Assembly: GCA_021791775.1 (NCBI GenBank)
Contig: JAJYVY010000023.1
Span: 1-11,669 of the forward strand
Source of the DNA: Microcaldota archaeon
GTDB lineage: Archaea; Micrarchaeota; Micrarchaeia; Micrarchaeales; Micrarchaeaceae
Direction: 5' to 3'
DNA: 11,669 bases
Of this stretch, positions 1 through 6,578 are shown piece after piece. Positions within the stretch are counted from its first letter, which is position 1. Each line of letters begins with the position of its first letter. The notes below the pieces were generated by a model. It was not told where the DNA came from and ran no database searches. It worked only from the letters and a program-made list of their open reading frames with translations. Position numbers and translations under genes: made by a program.

Positions 1-86
1 CTCTTCGCCATGCTTTTCAAGTATTCAGTAAGGCTCTCTTTTTTTGCTGCAGAATTCACATGACCACTATCTCTCTTATTTGTCAT
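1..86 (-). CDS. Partial hypothetical protein, N-terminus only
   Basis: An ATG at position 86 opens a frame that runs without a stop off the left edge, giving 28 full codons. The visible residues begin MTNKRDSGHVNSAAKK and continue ESLTEYLKSMAK. They are hydrophilic and charged, with no signal peptide or membrane segment, and no family can be recognised from so little. The gene lies 81 bases downstream of the membrane-protein pair on the same strand, so it could belong to that transcript. I see no good TATA box or Shine-Dalgarno sequence directly before the ATG, and an in-frame ATG at position 11 is an alternative. A frame this short can stay open by chance. Confidence 0.4.
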   Translation of the reverse strand, partial: MTNKRDSGHVNSAAKKESLTEYLKSMAK

Positions 87-124
87 TTTAGGAGCCAGGG
101 TAATCGTTTCTCATGTACATAGTT

Positions 125-141
125 CGGTGGCATGCCCACCG
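125..141 (-). other. Small GC-rich hairpin downstream of the membrane-protein pair
   Basis: CGGTGG and CCACCG form a perfect 6-bp stem around a 5-base loop, 27 bases after the stop codon of the second membrane-protein gene. No T-run follows it on the minus strand, so it does not look like a classical terminator. It may be a transcript-end or processing structure, or chance. Confidence 0.25.
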
Positions 142-167
142 GTGTGCCCCGCGGAGTTGATACAGCA

Positions 168-563
168 TCAGGATGTTTCTTCCCCGTTGTAGGTTATGCC
201 TAGTATCGATCCAACCAATGCGATCGCAAATCCTACCAACGGCAGCACGAAACTGCCGCTTGTCGCTAATCCTATTATGCTGAATATCAGGGCTACAACA
301 GACCATATGTGCGCCCTCGTCATATGCCTGGTGTAGAGCGCGAATCCGGATATGAAGACCACTACGGCGGATATGATAGAAAGGGCTACCTGCTCCCCAA
401 CGCCGCCTACGTACGTATTTAACGTTGTCAACGCAAATCCAAGGTCTGGGAGGAGGAAGACGCCGAGCAGCGCTATTATGCCACCGATAACTACCAAACC
501 CATAGCCAGAACCGGTTTTCCTTTCCTATCCCTGCTCCTCTGAGTCATACCAACACCAATCAT
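168..563 (-). CDS. Small four-helix integral membrane protein, paralogue of the upstream gene product
   Basis: A 131-residue protein of unknown function. After a basic N-terminus (QRSRDRKGK) it shows hydrophobic segments at about residues 18-38, 57-77, 85-101 and 104-122, so it is probably a four-pass membrane protein with short ends. Its C-terminal half (IWSVVALIFSIIGLA, then LVGSILGITYNG) matches the neighbouring protein (MWGVVAIIFSLISIA, then IVGGVLGATYDG), which points to a tandem duplication. The ATG at 563 overlaps the upstream stop in an ATGA arrangement, as in translational coupling. Met6 is a possible alternative start. No catalytic or metal-binding motif is visible. It resembles small Gly-rich multi-pass proteins common in archaea, but I would not assign a function. 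Confidence 0.8.
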   Translation of the reverse strand: MIGVGMTQRSRDRKGKPVLAMGLVVIGGIIALLGVFLLPDLGFALTTLNTYVGGVGEQVALSIISAVVVFISGFALYTRHMTRAHIWSVVALIFSIIGLATSGSFVLPLVGFAIALVGSILGITYNGEETS

Positions 564-916
564 CCATCATAGGTGGCGCCAAGGACGCCTCCCACTATCC
601 CTATTATGAATCCTATTATAAAGCCTCCGCCATTAGCTATGCTGATGAGGCTGAATATTATCGCTACGACGCCCCACATGTTTACGGCCTTTGTGTTTTT
701 GGAGCCGTACATCATAAATGCAGAAATGATCATGATTATTCCGGATATGATCCCTATGGAACCCAGAAGGCCACCGACAATGCCGAGCTTAACAAGCGAA
801 AAGAATGCCGCTCCAAGAACGGCTATGAGTATACCTCCTACAAGCACAAGTAGCCCCCCTATAAGTTCGAGTATGAACGGGGCGGCAGGCCTGTTTATCC
901 TCTTCCTGGTTGCCAT
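560..916 (-). CDS. Small four-helix integral membrane protein, first gene of a paralogous pair
   Basis: A 118-residue, very hydrophobic, Gly- and Ile-rich protein of unknown function. A short basic N-terminus (MATRKRINRP) precedes probable membrane helices at about residues 12-35, 43-68, 80-95 and 97-115, and almost no loop sequence remains. By the positive-inside rule the N-terminus should face the cytoplasm. Its stop overlaps the start of the downstream paralogue (ATGA). The start is well supported: a CTTTAAATAA TATA box lies 32-41 bases upstream, implying a leader of about 10 bases. Together with its paralogue it could form a hetero-oligomer, but that is inference from position and similarity only. 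Confidence 0.85.
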   Translation of the reverse strand: MATRKRINRPAAPFILELIGGLLVLVGGILIAVLGAAFFSLVKLGIVGGLLGSIGIISGIIMIISAFMMYGSKNTKAVNMWGVVAIIFSLISIANGGGFIIGFIIGIVGGVLGATYDG

Positions 917-947
917 ATCTTAACACCAAATACAATGGAATGCAAAG

Positions 948-957
948 CTTTAAATAA
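948..957 (-). promoter_or_regulatory. TATA box for the membrane-protein pair
   Basis: On the minus strand this reads TTATTTAAAG and lies 32-41 bases upstream of the ATG at 916, so transcription would start about 10 bases before the gene. It shares the sequence GCTTTAAATA with the box that serves the divergent acetyltransferase gene. Confidence 0.6.
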
Positions 958-1024
958 CGTTTGCAGGCATCGGAGTTGTGGCAAAAAGACAACCCCCTTC
1001 TGAACCTGACGTATGCCAAAATAG

Positions 1025-1033
1025 CTTTAAATA
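1025..1033 (+). promoter_or_regulatory. TATA box for the GNAT gene at 1057
   Basis: CTTTAAATA lies 24-32 bases before the ATG at 1057. With archaeal spacing the transcript should begin at or within a few bases of the start codon, so the message would be leaderless. No Shine-Dalgarno sequence is present, which agrees. Confidence 0.65.
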
Positions 1034-1056
1034 GGTAAAAACCCGCTTTACTTTTC

Positions 1057-1542
1057 ATGGGACACACTAGCGGAACTGCCATAAGACGGGCGACGATGAA
1101 GGACTTCGGGCCCATAGAAGCACTACTGAGAGATGGAGGTCTCATGTATGCGGCAGGAGAGAAGCCCTGCATTGATTCCTATTTCGACAGGATATATTTT
1201 GAGGATTTTCTGAGAAAACCAGAAGGCCACCTCTGCTTTGTAGCTGAGGCCGGAGGGGAAGTGGTGGGAGCAGTGCTGGCAAACTATACGCAGGGCTATG
1301 GCCAGGCTTTTCTGGACAGGGTGGTTGTGCGCGCGGATAAGAGGAGGATGGGAATAGGGCATGCACTTAACGTCAGGGCCATGCAGGAGTGCAAAAACCG
1401 CGGAGCGGGCAGCGTTTTTACCTATATTAATCCGGGGAACGCCGCCTCTCGCGCAATGCTTGCAGGAGAGGGTTTCAAGATTGCGAAGGGGCCGCATTTT
1501 CTAGATACCGCGACAAGGATGATGAATCCTATTCCTGCATAA
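1057..1542 (+). CDS. GNAT-family N-acetyltransferase
   Basis: A 161-residue single-domain GNAT protein that should transfer an acetyl group from acetyl-CoA to an amine. The N-terminal strand IRRATMKDFGPI is typical. Motif A follows at about residues 88-104 (DRVVVRADKRRMGIGHAL), where RRMGIG is the pyrophosphate-binding R/Q-x-x-G-x-G loop. Motif B follows at about 125-141 (NPGNAASRAMLAGEGFK), the Asn-containing helix and the GF strand seen in RimI-like enzymes. The substrate cannot be read from the sequence: a protein N-terminus, a small amine or an antibiotic are all possible. The start fits a leaderless transcript. It converges on a second, dissimilar GNAT gene 44 bases away. Confidence 0.88.
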   Translation: MGHTSGTAIRRATMKDFGPIEALLRDGGLMYAAGEKPCIDSYFDRIYFEDFLRKPEGHLCFVAEAGGEVVGAVLANYTQGYGQAFLDRVVVRADKRRMGIGHALNVRAMQECKNRGAGSVFTYINPGNAASRAMLAGEGFKIAKGPHFLDTATRMMNPIPA

Positions 1543-1586
1543 GCTTGGTTTAGAGATCAAGAACCCTTTCTGCTTCGACTTCGCAT

Positions 1587-2018
1587 TCATTCCCTTCTTT
1601 TCCCTCGCGAATGCCTGTAGCCCATGTAGTTCATCTCCTTCTCGAAACCAAGGGCTCTGAAGACCCCCATGTTCCTGTCCTCAGTTATGAGCACGATATG
1701 GTCTATTTTTGACTTCCAATGGCTCACAAATTTGTTTACCATCATGCGAGCGATTCCACGGTTCCTGAACTCCTCCAGCACAATCACGTTCTCAATCCAC
1801 ATGTGCCTCTTGGTGTTCCTGAAGCCTGATTGAAGGTACCCTACCGCTTTGCCATCAACTCTTGCGATAACCGTCAGGTATTTCGATTCCCTTATGACAG
1901 AATAGAACTCCTTTGCAGACTGCAAAAGCCATCCAGAGTCATGGGAGTTCGCTATTTTATCTATGTTAACCAGTTCTGGAACATCCTTCTTGCTCGCCCA
2001 AGACAAAACCACATTCAA
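1587..2018 (-). CDS. GNAT-family N-acetyltransferase, probable TTG start
   Basis: A 143-residue GNAT protein. Motif A lies at about residues 77-93 (ENVIVLEEFRNRGIARMM), with RNRGIA as the acetyl-CoA loop. The ALGFEKEMNYMGY segment near 122-134 is the usual C-terminal strand pair. The C-terminus is basic (RHSRGKRRE). The substrate is unknown. It shares little with the neighbouring GNAT beyond the family motifs, so the two are not a recent duplication. No in-frame ATG exists before the first domain strand. TTG at 2018 is preceded by GAGG about 8 bases upstream, and upstream in-frame codons reach a stop at 2049-2051. A TATA-like box at 2057-2067 fits a leader of roughly 18 bases. Confidence 0.82.
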   Translation of the reverse strand: MNVVLSWASKKDVPELVNIDKIANSHDSGWLLQSAKEFYSVIRESKYLTVIARVDGKAVGYLQSGFRNTKRHMWIENVIVLEEFRNRGIARMMVNKFVSHWKSKIDHIVLITEDRNMGVFRALGFEKEMNYMGYRHSRGKRRE

Positions 2019-2056
2019 CTCATGCGCCTCTTTATCATAATTAATTACTCACATTG

Positions 2057-2067
2057 ATTTATATTAG
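2057..2067 (-). promoter_or_regulatory. TATA-like box for the GNAT gene at 1587-2018
   Basis: The minus strand reads CTAATATAAAT about 40-50 bases before the TTG start, in the gap after dnaJ. This suggests the acetyltransferase has its own promoter rather than relying on readthrough from the heat-shock operon. The GAGG upstream of the TTG would then sit in a short leader. Confidence 0.45.
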
Positions 2068-2073
2068 TGATAT

Positions 2074-3192
2074 CTAGAAGATCCCGAATTTCTTCTTTTT
2101 GCTGCCATCAAGCTCTGCAAGCTTTTCCAGGTGTTCCCTCTGTTCTTTTGAGAGATGCTTTGGGACGTCTACAACTATCGTTGCTATCTCGTCGCCCGTT
2201 CCGGTGGCATTGAGTCTCGGCATGCCCTGCCCTTTTAATGTTATCGTGCTTCCGCTCTGCGTGCCCTCACTTATTGTTTCCTCCTTATCGCCGTAAAGCG
2301 TGGGCACGGTTATCTGCCCGCCAAGAGCAGCCACGTAAAATGGCACATGCACATTTGCATATATCGTTGTACCCTCCCTGATGAATTGCCTGTCTTTCAT
2401 CACATTGACATCCACGTAAAGATCTCCCTGCCTGTCTCTTCCATAATCCCCCATCCCCCTAACTCTCAGCCTGGTGCCAGTGTCGACGCCTTTGGGTATG
2501 CTTACCTTTATCTTGTTTTCTGTCTGGCTTTTCCCTGTGCCGCCGCACGCCCTGCATCTTTTCGACGGCGTTTTTCCCTCGCCGTTGCATGCTGGGCACG
2601 TGCTTATCGTCTGCATGATGCCGAACGGGCTCCTTCTCGTAGTTGACACTTGTCCTTTGCCGCCGCACTTTGAGCATACGACTATCCTGCTACCAGGCTC
2701 GGCTCCCGTGCCCTTGCAGGTGTTACACCTGACAACGTGTCTCACGTATATCTCTTTATCAACCCCGTGCGCCGCATCGTATAACGATACATCAACCCTG
2801 GCCAGTATGTCATTTCCTATGTCTCCCCTGTTGCCTCCTTTTTGCTGGAATCCGAAAATGTTCCCGAACAGGTCATTATTGCCGAATGGGCTGAAGCCAA
2901 AATCTATCCCCATCTGCCGCAGCACGTCCTCTATATTGAAATTCCTGAAAATGTCTTCCTGCGTGAACCTCTGGTTGAAGCCCTCCGGCCCGAATGTGTC
3001 ATACTGCTTTCTTTTTTCAGGGTCGCTCAGCACGGCATATGCTTCGTTTGCTTTTTTGAACTTCTCCTCAGCGCTCTTGCTAGGGTTTCTGTCAGGATGG
3101 AACTTAAGGGCGATCTCCCTATACGCCCTTTTAATGTCGTCTTGACTGGCTGTCCTTGGCACACCCAAAACATCGTAGTAATCTTCCGGCAT
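2074..3192 (-). CDS. dnaJ: DnaJ (Hsp40) co-chaperone, full-length type I
   Basis: A 372-residue co-chaperone that delivers unfolded proteins to DnaK and stimulates its ATPase in the cytoplasm. The J domain covers residues 4-68, with the essential HPD triad at 32-34. A Gly/Phe-rich stretch follows at about 95-120. The zinc-binding domain has all four CxxCxGxG repeats: CNTCKGTG at 156, CSKCGGKG at 173, CPACNGEG at 199 and CRACGGTG at 213. The C-terminal substrate-binding and dimerisation region runs from about 225 onward, and the protein ends in a Lys cluster plus FGIF. Length matches bacterial-type DnaJ. It is the last gene of the operon, 14 bases after dnaK, with GAGATGA as a near-consensus ribosome binding site. 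Nothing appears missing. Confidence 0.97.
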   Translation of the reverse strand: MPEDYYDVLGVPRTASQDDIKRAYREIALKFHPDRNPSKSAEEKFKKANEAYAVLSDPEKRKQYDTFGPEGFNQRFTQEDIFRNFNIEDVLRQMGIDFGFSPFGNNDLFGNIFGFQQKGGNRGDIGNDILARVDVSLYDAAHGVDKEIYVRHVVRCNTCKGTGAEPGSRIVVCSKCGGKGQVSTTRRSPFGIMQTISTCPACNGEGKTPSKRCRACGGTGKSQTENKIKVSIPKGVDTGTRLRVRGMGDYGRDRQGDLYVDVNVMKDRQFIREGTTIYANVHVPFYVAALGGQITVPTLYGDKEETISEGTQSGSTITLKGQGMPRLNATGTGDEIATIVVDVPKHLSKEQREHLEKLAELDGSKKKKFGIF

Positions 3193-3206
3193 TCTTCATC
3201 TCAGTG

Positions 3207-5045
3207 TTATTTTTCTACCTTGTAGTCGGCATCCGTAGCCCCTCCAGGCCCTCCTTCACTTCCGTCCGGCCCAGGCCCCCCTCCGGCCTCCTGCCCCGCA
3301 TCCTTGTACATGTTTGCGCCGATTTCCTGCAAGGCTTTCGATAGGTCTTCCGTCTTCCTTTTTATCTCGTTCATGTCCTCTCCCTTCAGCGCGTTCTTCA
3401 GCTCTTCCTTCGCATCGTTTATCTTATCGTAGACTTCCTTCGGCACCTTATCCTTGTACTCTTCGAGCGTCTTTTCGGTTGTGTAGACCATCGCCTCGGC
3501 AGAATTCTTTGTTTCCACCTGCTCCTTGAGCCTTGCATCCTGCTCCTCGAACTGCTGGGCGTCCTTTATCTTCTTTTCTATCTCATCTTTGCTCATCTTG
3601 TTTGGGGCAACTATGTCCATGCTCTGCGCTTTGCCTGATGCTTTGTCCTTCGCGGTCACATGAAGTATGCCGTTGGCGTCTATGTCGAATGTCACCTCTA
3701 TTTGCGGTATTCCCCTTCTCGCGGGAGGTATTCCAGTCAGGGTGAACCTACCGAGCTGCACGTTATCCCTTGCCATCGCCCTCTCCCCCTGCACCACGAT
3801 TATATCCACGCTCGTCTGGGAGTCCTCGGCTGTGGAGAATACCTGCGCCCTCTTTATAGGTATGGTTGTGTTCCTTTCGATTATTTTCGTTGCTACTCCT
3901 CCCAAGGTCTCTATGCTCAAAGACAAAGGAGTTACGTCCAACAATACGACATCTTTGACCTCTCCTGTCATTACCCCCGCCTGCACCGCAGCCCCTAGGG
4001 CTACAGCTTCCATGGGGTCGACCCCCCGCTCTATCTTCCTTCCGAGCAGCTGTTCCACATACCTTTGGGCTATAGGCATCCTGGTGGGCCCTCCTATCAG
4101 TATTACTTTATCCAGATTTGCAGGCTCCATCTTTGCATCCTTTAGCGCCTGCATTACCGACTTGGCAGACCTTTCTATTATCGGTACAACAAGGGCCTCC
4201 AGCTTTGCTCGGGTGAACTTGTACGTGAAGTTGATCGGGTTGCCCTTTCCGTCTTTTGAAAGGAATGGGAGGTTTATCTCGGTGTTCAATACGGTCGACA
4301 ATTCTATCTTTGCCTTTTCCCCGGCCTCCCTGAGCCTCTGCATTGCCTGGTGGTCCTTTGTCACGTCTATGTTGTACTGGGTTTTTATCTCCCCGACAAG
4401 CATGTCCACTATCGCGTTATCCATGTCTGTGCCGCCCAGTTGCGTATCGCCGCTTGTAGATACAACCTCAAATACGCCCTTTCCGAAATCCATAATCGTA
4501 ACATCAAGAGTCCCGCCTCCAAGGTCATAGACCATTATCTTCATCTCCTTTGTCGCTTTGTCGACTCCGTAAGCGAGGGCCGCAGCTGTAGGCTCGTTTA
4601 CAAGCCTGACCACTTCCAACCCGGCTATCTGCCCCGCGTCTTTTGTGGCCTGCCTCTGGTTATCATTGAAGTAAGCCGGCACAGTTATGACAGCCTTCGT
4701 AACCTCCTCCCCCAAGAAAGCCTCGGCATCCTTCTTTATTTTCTGAAGGAGCATCCCAGACAGTTCCTGCGGGGTGTACTCCTTGCCGAATATTTTATAC
4801 CTATACTCGGTTCCCATCTTCCTTTTGAATGCGGTTATTGTGCCATCAGGATTAGCAACGGCCTGCCGCCTTGCAGGCTCCCCTATGAGCCTCTGCCCGT
4901 CCTTAGTTATCGCTACGTAGCTTGGAAACGCCTTGCCGTACATTGAAGTTCCTTCGCTGCTCGGTATTATCACAGGGCGGCCGCCCTCCAGCACAGCCGC
5001 TGCCGAATTCGACGTCCCCAGATCTATGCCTATTATTTTACTCAT
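3207..5045 (-). CDS. dnaK: DnaK (Hsp70) molecular chaperone
   Basis: A 612-residue ATP-dependent chaperone that binds and releases exposed hydrophobic peptides in a cycle driven by DnaJ and GrpE. The ATPase domain shows phosphate loop 1 (GIDLGTSNS, residues 6-14), VITVPAYFND (119-128), LVNEPTAAALAYG (148-160), phosphate loop 2 (DLGGGTLDV, 174-182) and the adenosine motif ILIGGPTRMP (315-324). The interdomain linker DVVLLDVTPLS spans 365-375, and the peptide-binding domain and helical lid follow. The C-terminus is Gly-rich and ends DYKVEK. The segment EGTSMYGKAFPSYV (31-44) is slightly longer than the usual bacterial sequence and resembles other archaeal DnaKs. The start has a clear GGTGA binding site, with an 18-base gap from grpE. 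Confidence 0.98.
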   Translation of the reverse strand: MSKIIGIDLGTSNSAAAVLEGGRPVIIPSSEGTSMYGKAFPSYVAITKDGQRLIGEPARRQAVANPDGTITAFKRKMGTEYRYKIFGKEYTPQELSGMLLQKIKKDAEAFLGEEVTKAVITVPAYFNDNQRQATKDAGQIAGLEVVRLVNEPTAAALAYGVDKATKEMKIMVYDLGGGTLDVTIMDFGKGVFEVVSTSGDTQLGGTDMDNAIVDMLVGEIKTQYNIDVTKDHQAMQRLREAGEKAKIELSTVLNTEINLPFLSKDGKGNPINFTYKFTRAKLEALVVPIIERSAKSVMQALKDAKMEPANLDKVILIGGPTRMPIAQRYVEQLLGRKIERGVDPMEAVALGAAVQAGVMTGEVKDVVLLDVTPLSLSIETLGGVATKIIERNTTIPIKRAQVFSTAEDSQTSVDIIVVQGERAMARDNVQLGRFTLTGIPPARRGIPQIEVTFDIDANGILHVTAKDKASGKAQSMDIVAPNKMSKDEIEKKIKDAQQFEEQDARLKEQVETKNSAEAMVYTTEKTLEEYKDKVPKEVYDKINDAKEELKNALKGEDMNEIKRKTEDLSKALQEIGANMYKDAGQEAGGGPGPDGSEGGPGGATDADYKVEK

Positions 5046-5063
5046 GTTTTCACCTTTTTATCG

Positions 5064-5594
5064 TCAATCCTTCTTTTCGGCCTCGGCTTCCTTCGCAACA
5101 ATTACGGATGCGGGCCTCAGCATAATTCCCCTGAATGCATAACCCTTTTTCACAACCTCCAATATCGTTCCTGGTTTCCTTTTCCCGTCAGGCCTCGACA
5201 GCATTATCTCATGCCTGTAGGGGTCGAATACCCCATCCGTCTTTATCTCCGTCAATCCTTCTTTCTTCAGCACTTCTATGAAGTTCGAATATACCATCTC
5301 TATGCCTTTGGAGAACACATTCTCCTTTTCAGGGTTTGCCACTTCGAGTGCAAGTTCGAATTCATCAAGCACAGGAAGAAGTCCTTTGAGCAGCTCTGCC
5401 CTCCCTATATCCTTTGCCTTATCCATTTCCGCAGCGGCCCTCTTCTTGTAGTTATCGAACTCCGCCGCTAGGCGCAGCATCCTGTCCCTCAGCTCCTCTT
5501 TCTCGTCTTTCTGCTTCTCCTCTTTTTTCTTGCCGGCATCGTTTACTCCGTCAACCGCTGCCCTACCATCACTCTTTTCATCATTATCCGACAT
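5064..5594 (-). CDS. grpE: GrpE nucleotide exchange factor
   Basis: A 176-residue partner of DnaK that releases ADP so the chaperone can rebind ATP. The N-terminus is acidic and Lys-rich, followed by a long coiled-coil helix at about residues 22-70 (KEELRDRMLRLAAEFDNYKK) that would form the dimer. Next comes the four-helix region with LLPVLDEFELAL (72-83). The C-terminal beta head carries the family signature FDPYRHEIM (123-131) and GTILEVVKKGY...LRPASVIVAK (142-168). The start codon lies 4 bases after the stop of the preceding regulator gene. Its GGGGTGA ribosome binding site contains that stop codon, so translation of the two genes is probably coupled. Confidence 0.96.
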   Translation of the reverse strand: MSDNDEKSDGRAAVDGVNDAGKKKEEKQKDEKEELRDRMLRLAAEFDNYKKRAAAEMDKAKDIGRAELLKGLLPVLDEFELALEVANPEKENVFSKGIEMVYSNFIEVLKKEGLTEIKTDGVFDPYRHEIMLSRPDGKRKPGTILEVVKKGYAFRGIMLRPASVIVAKEAEAEKKD

Positions 5595-5598
5595 GCTT

Positions 5599-6021
5599 TC
5601 ACCCCTTTTTTGCTCTCTTAACCTTTGTTTTCGTTTCCATCATCCTATCGAATTCCTTAGCTATGTCAAATATCCTCTGCATTTCCCTATCGATGTCGTA
5701 CTCCAGTTCCTCTATGACCTTAGACATCTCGTTCGCCCTGAGATAATACTTTCTCCCCCTCTTCACCGCCACGCCTATCTCTATGAACCTGTTCAAATGA
5801 TATATTACGGTACTTCTTGCCATGTCGCTGCCCACGGTGAGTTCCGAACTCGATATTCCCTCGCTAATTTGTGCGTGGCTGACCAGTTCCCTTAGTATGT
5901 TCTTCTCTATGCTGCCTTCCTCATCGGATGACAGCCCCAAAACCGCGCAGAACCACTGGAGCAGCCTCTCCGGATTCCTTGAGTCCGGCAGCTCGAGCGC
6001 CCTTATGGCTATTCTTTCCAT
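5599..6021 (-). CDS. Winged-helix DNA-binding protein, probable regulator of the heat-shock operon
   Basis: A 140-residue protein with a winged helix-turn-helix at about residues 55-95. The helices lie in GISSSELTVGSDMARSTVIYHLNRF, with MARSTVIYHL as likely recognition helix, and the wing is KRGRKYYLR. The C-terminal 45 residues are predicted helical and heptad-like (MSKVIEELEYDIDREMQRIFDI), suggesting dimerisation, and end in a basic tail. The fold is ArsR/MarR-like. No Cys pair or obvious metal site marks it as a metal sensor. As first gene before grpE-dnaK-dnaJ it takes the place of bacterial HrcA, but it is not homologous to HrcA as far as I can see. An autoregulatory heat-shock repressor is the natural inference, not proven by the sequence. 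Confidence 0.85.
   Translation of the reverse strand: MERIAIRALELPDSRNPERLLQWFCAVLGLSSDEEGSIEKNILRELVSHAQISEGISSSELTVGSDMARSTVIYHLNRFIEIGVAVKRGRKYYLRANEMSKVIEELEYDIDREMQRIFDIAKEFDRMMETKTKVKRAKKG
5600..5606 (-). promoter_or_regulatory. grpE ribosome binding site overlapping the upstream stop codon
   Basis: GGGGTGA, read on the minus strand, shares its last bases with the TGA stop of the winged-helix gene. A ribosome ending there sits directly on the grpE initiation site, a layout that favours coupled, roughly equal translation. Confidence 0.7.
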
Positions 6022-6044
6022 GGATATATATTATGTGCCGATAT

Positions 6045-6054
6045 GTTTAAATAT
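6045..6054 (-). promoter_or_regulatory. TATA box of the regulator-grpE-dnaK-dnaJ operon
   Basis: The minus strand reads AATATTTAAAC, 24-33 bases before the ATG at 6021. Transcription should begin almost at the start codon, giving a leaderless first gene. No ribosome binding site precedes that ATG, in contrast to grpE and dnaK. Confidence 0.65.
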
Positions 6055-6066
6055 TTTACTATTTGT

Positions 6067-6076
6067 AATAATATTA
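6067..6076 (+). promoter_or_regulatory. Probable TATA box of hsp20
   Basis: The AT-rich stretch AATAATATTA lies about 36-45 bases before the hsp20 ATG at 6112. It would place the transcription start near 6098, leaving a short leader that holds the AGGTGA ribosome binding site (6102-6107). The surroundings are so AT-rich that the exact box is uncertain. Confidence 0.45.
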
Positions 6077-6092
6077 ATTGAAATGTCAATTA
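6075..6092. promoter_or_regulatory. Inverted repeat, candidate heat-shock operator
   Basis: TAATTGA, four bases, then TCAATTA: a perfect 7-4-7 dyad, the geometry expected for a dimeric winged-helix protein. It lies between the probable hsp20 TATA box and its start site, so a bound protein would block hsp20 initiation. It is also about 20 bases upstream of the TATA box of the divergent operon, and could affect both. Confidence 0.5.
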
Positions 6093-6111
6093 TTTTTAGA
6101 CAGGTGAATAA

Positions 6112-6576
6112 ATGAAGGAGGAAAGGAAAAGGCATGGAAGAAGAGAGGATGACGGTGCAGCTTATTTTTCGCTGCCAGACATAGATCCTTTCAGGATATC
6201 CAAGATGGCTGCAAGGCATGCCAGAAGCATAATAGGAGGCATAGGCATGGGATTAGGAAGGCCTGCAATAGACATAATAGACGAGGGGCCAACGCTAACT
6301 GTTAGGGCGGATCTGCCTGGCGTAGATAAAAAGGACATAAAGATAAACCTGACGAAGGATTATATGACCATTAAGGCCGATAGCTCATCCCAAAAGGAAC
6401 AGAAAGGCGAGGGCTACTATTACAGGGAAAGATCAGCAGGCAGTTTCTACAGGGTCATACGCCTGCCGGTCGAGGTGCTCGCCGATTCCGCAAACGCAAA
6501 ATACGAGAATGGCATCCTCTCTATAGGGATGAAGAAGAAGGATTACTCGAAAGGCAAGGAGATAAAAATCGAATAG
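6112..6576 (+). CDS. Small heat-shock protein, Hsp20/alpha-crystallin family
   Basis: A 154-residue ATP-independent holdase that forms oligomers and keeps denaturing proteins soluble for refolding by DnaK. A variable, basic N-terminal arm occupies residues 1-50. The alpha-crystallin domain spans about 52-143: PAIDIIDEG, then LTVRADLPGVDKKDIKINL, the SFYRVIRLP strand (111-119), and the hallmark YENGILSIGM (131-140), the A-x-x-x-n-G-v-L motif. The extreme C-terminus contains IKI, the I-x-I motif that docks between subunits. AGGTGA lies 4 bases before the ATG. The gene is divergent from the dnaK operon and shares its regulatory gap, which suggests joint heat-shock control. Length is normal for the family. 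Confidence 0.95.
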   Translation: MKEERKRHGRREDDGAAYFSLPDIDPFRISKMAARHARSIIGGIGMGLGRPAIDIIDEGPTLTVRADLPGVDKKDIKINLTKDYMTIKADSSSQKEQKGEGYYYRERSAGSFYRVIRLPVEVLADSANAKYENGILSIGMKKKDYSKGKEIKIE

Positions 6577-6578
6577 AT

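Noticed and set aside
1543..1586. Terminator between the convergent GNAT genes
   Set aside because: The 44-base gap has neither a convincing stem-loop nor a T-run on either strand.
1057..2018. The two GNAT genes as a duplication or a toxin-antitoxin pair
   Set aside because: They share only the general family motifs, lie convergent and not in an operon, and no small DNA-binding antitoxin lies beside either.
2474..3145. 223-residue plus-strand frame
   Set aside because: It is antisense to dnaJ, and its Cys/Pro-rich pattern mirrors the zinc-finger repeats of dnaJ.
3667..4530. 287-residue frame on the plus strand
   Set aside because: It lies entirely antisense to dnaK, has no family motif, and reflects the codon pattern of dnaK.
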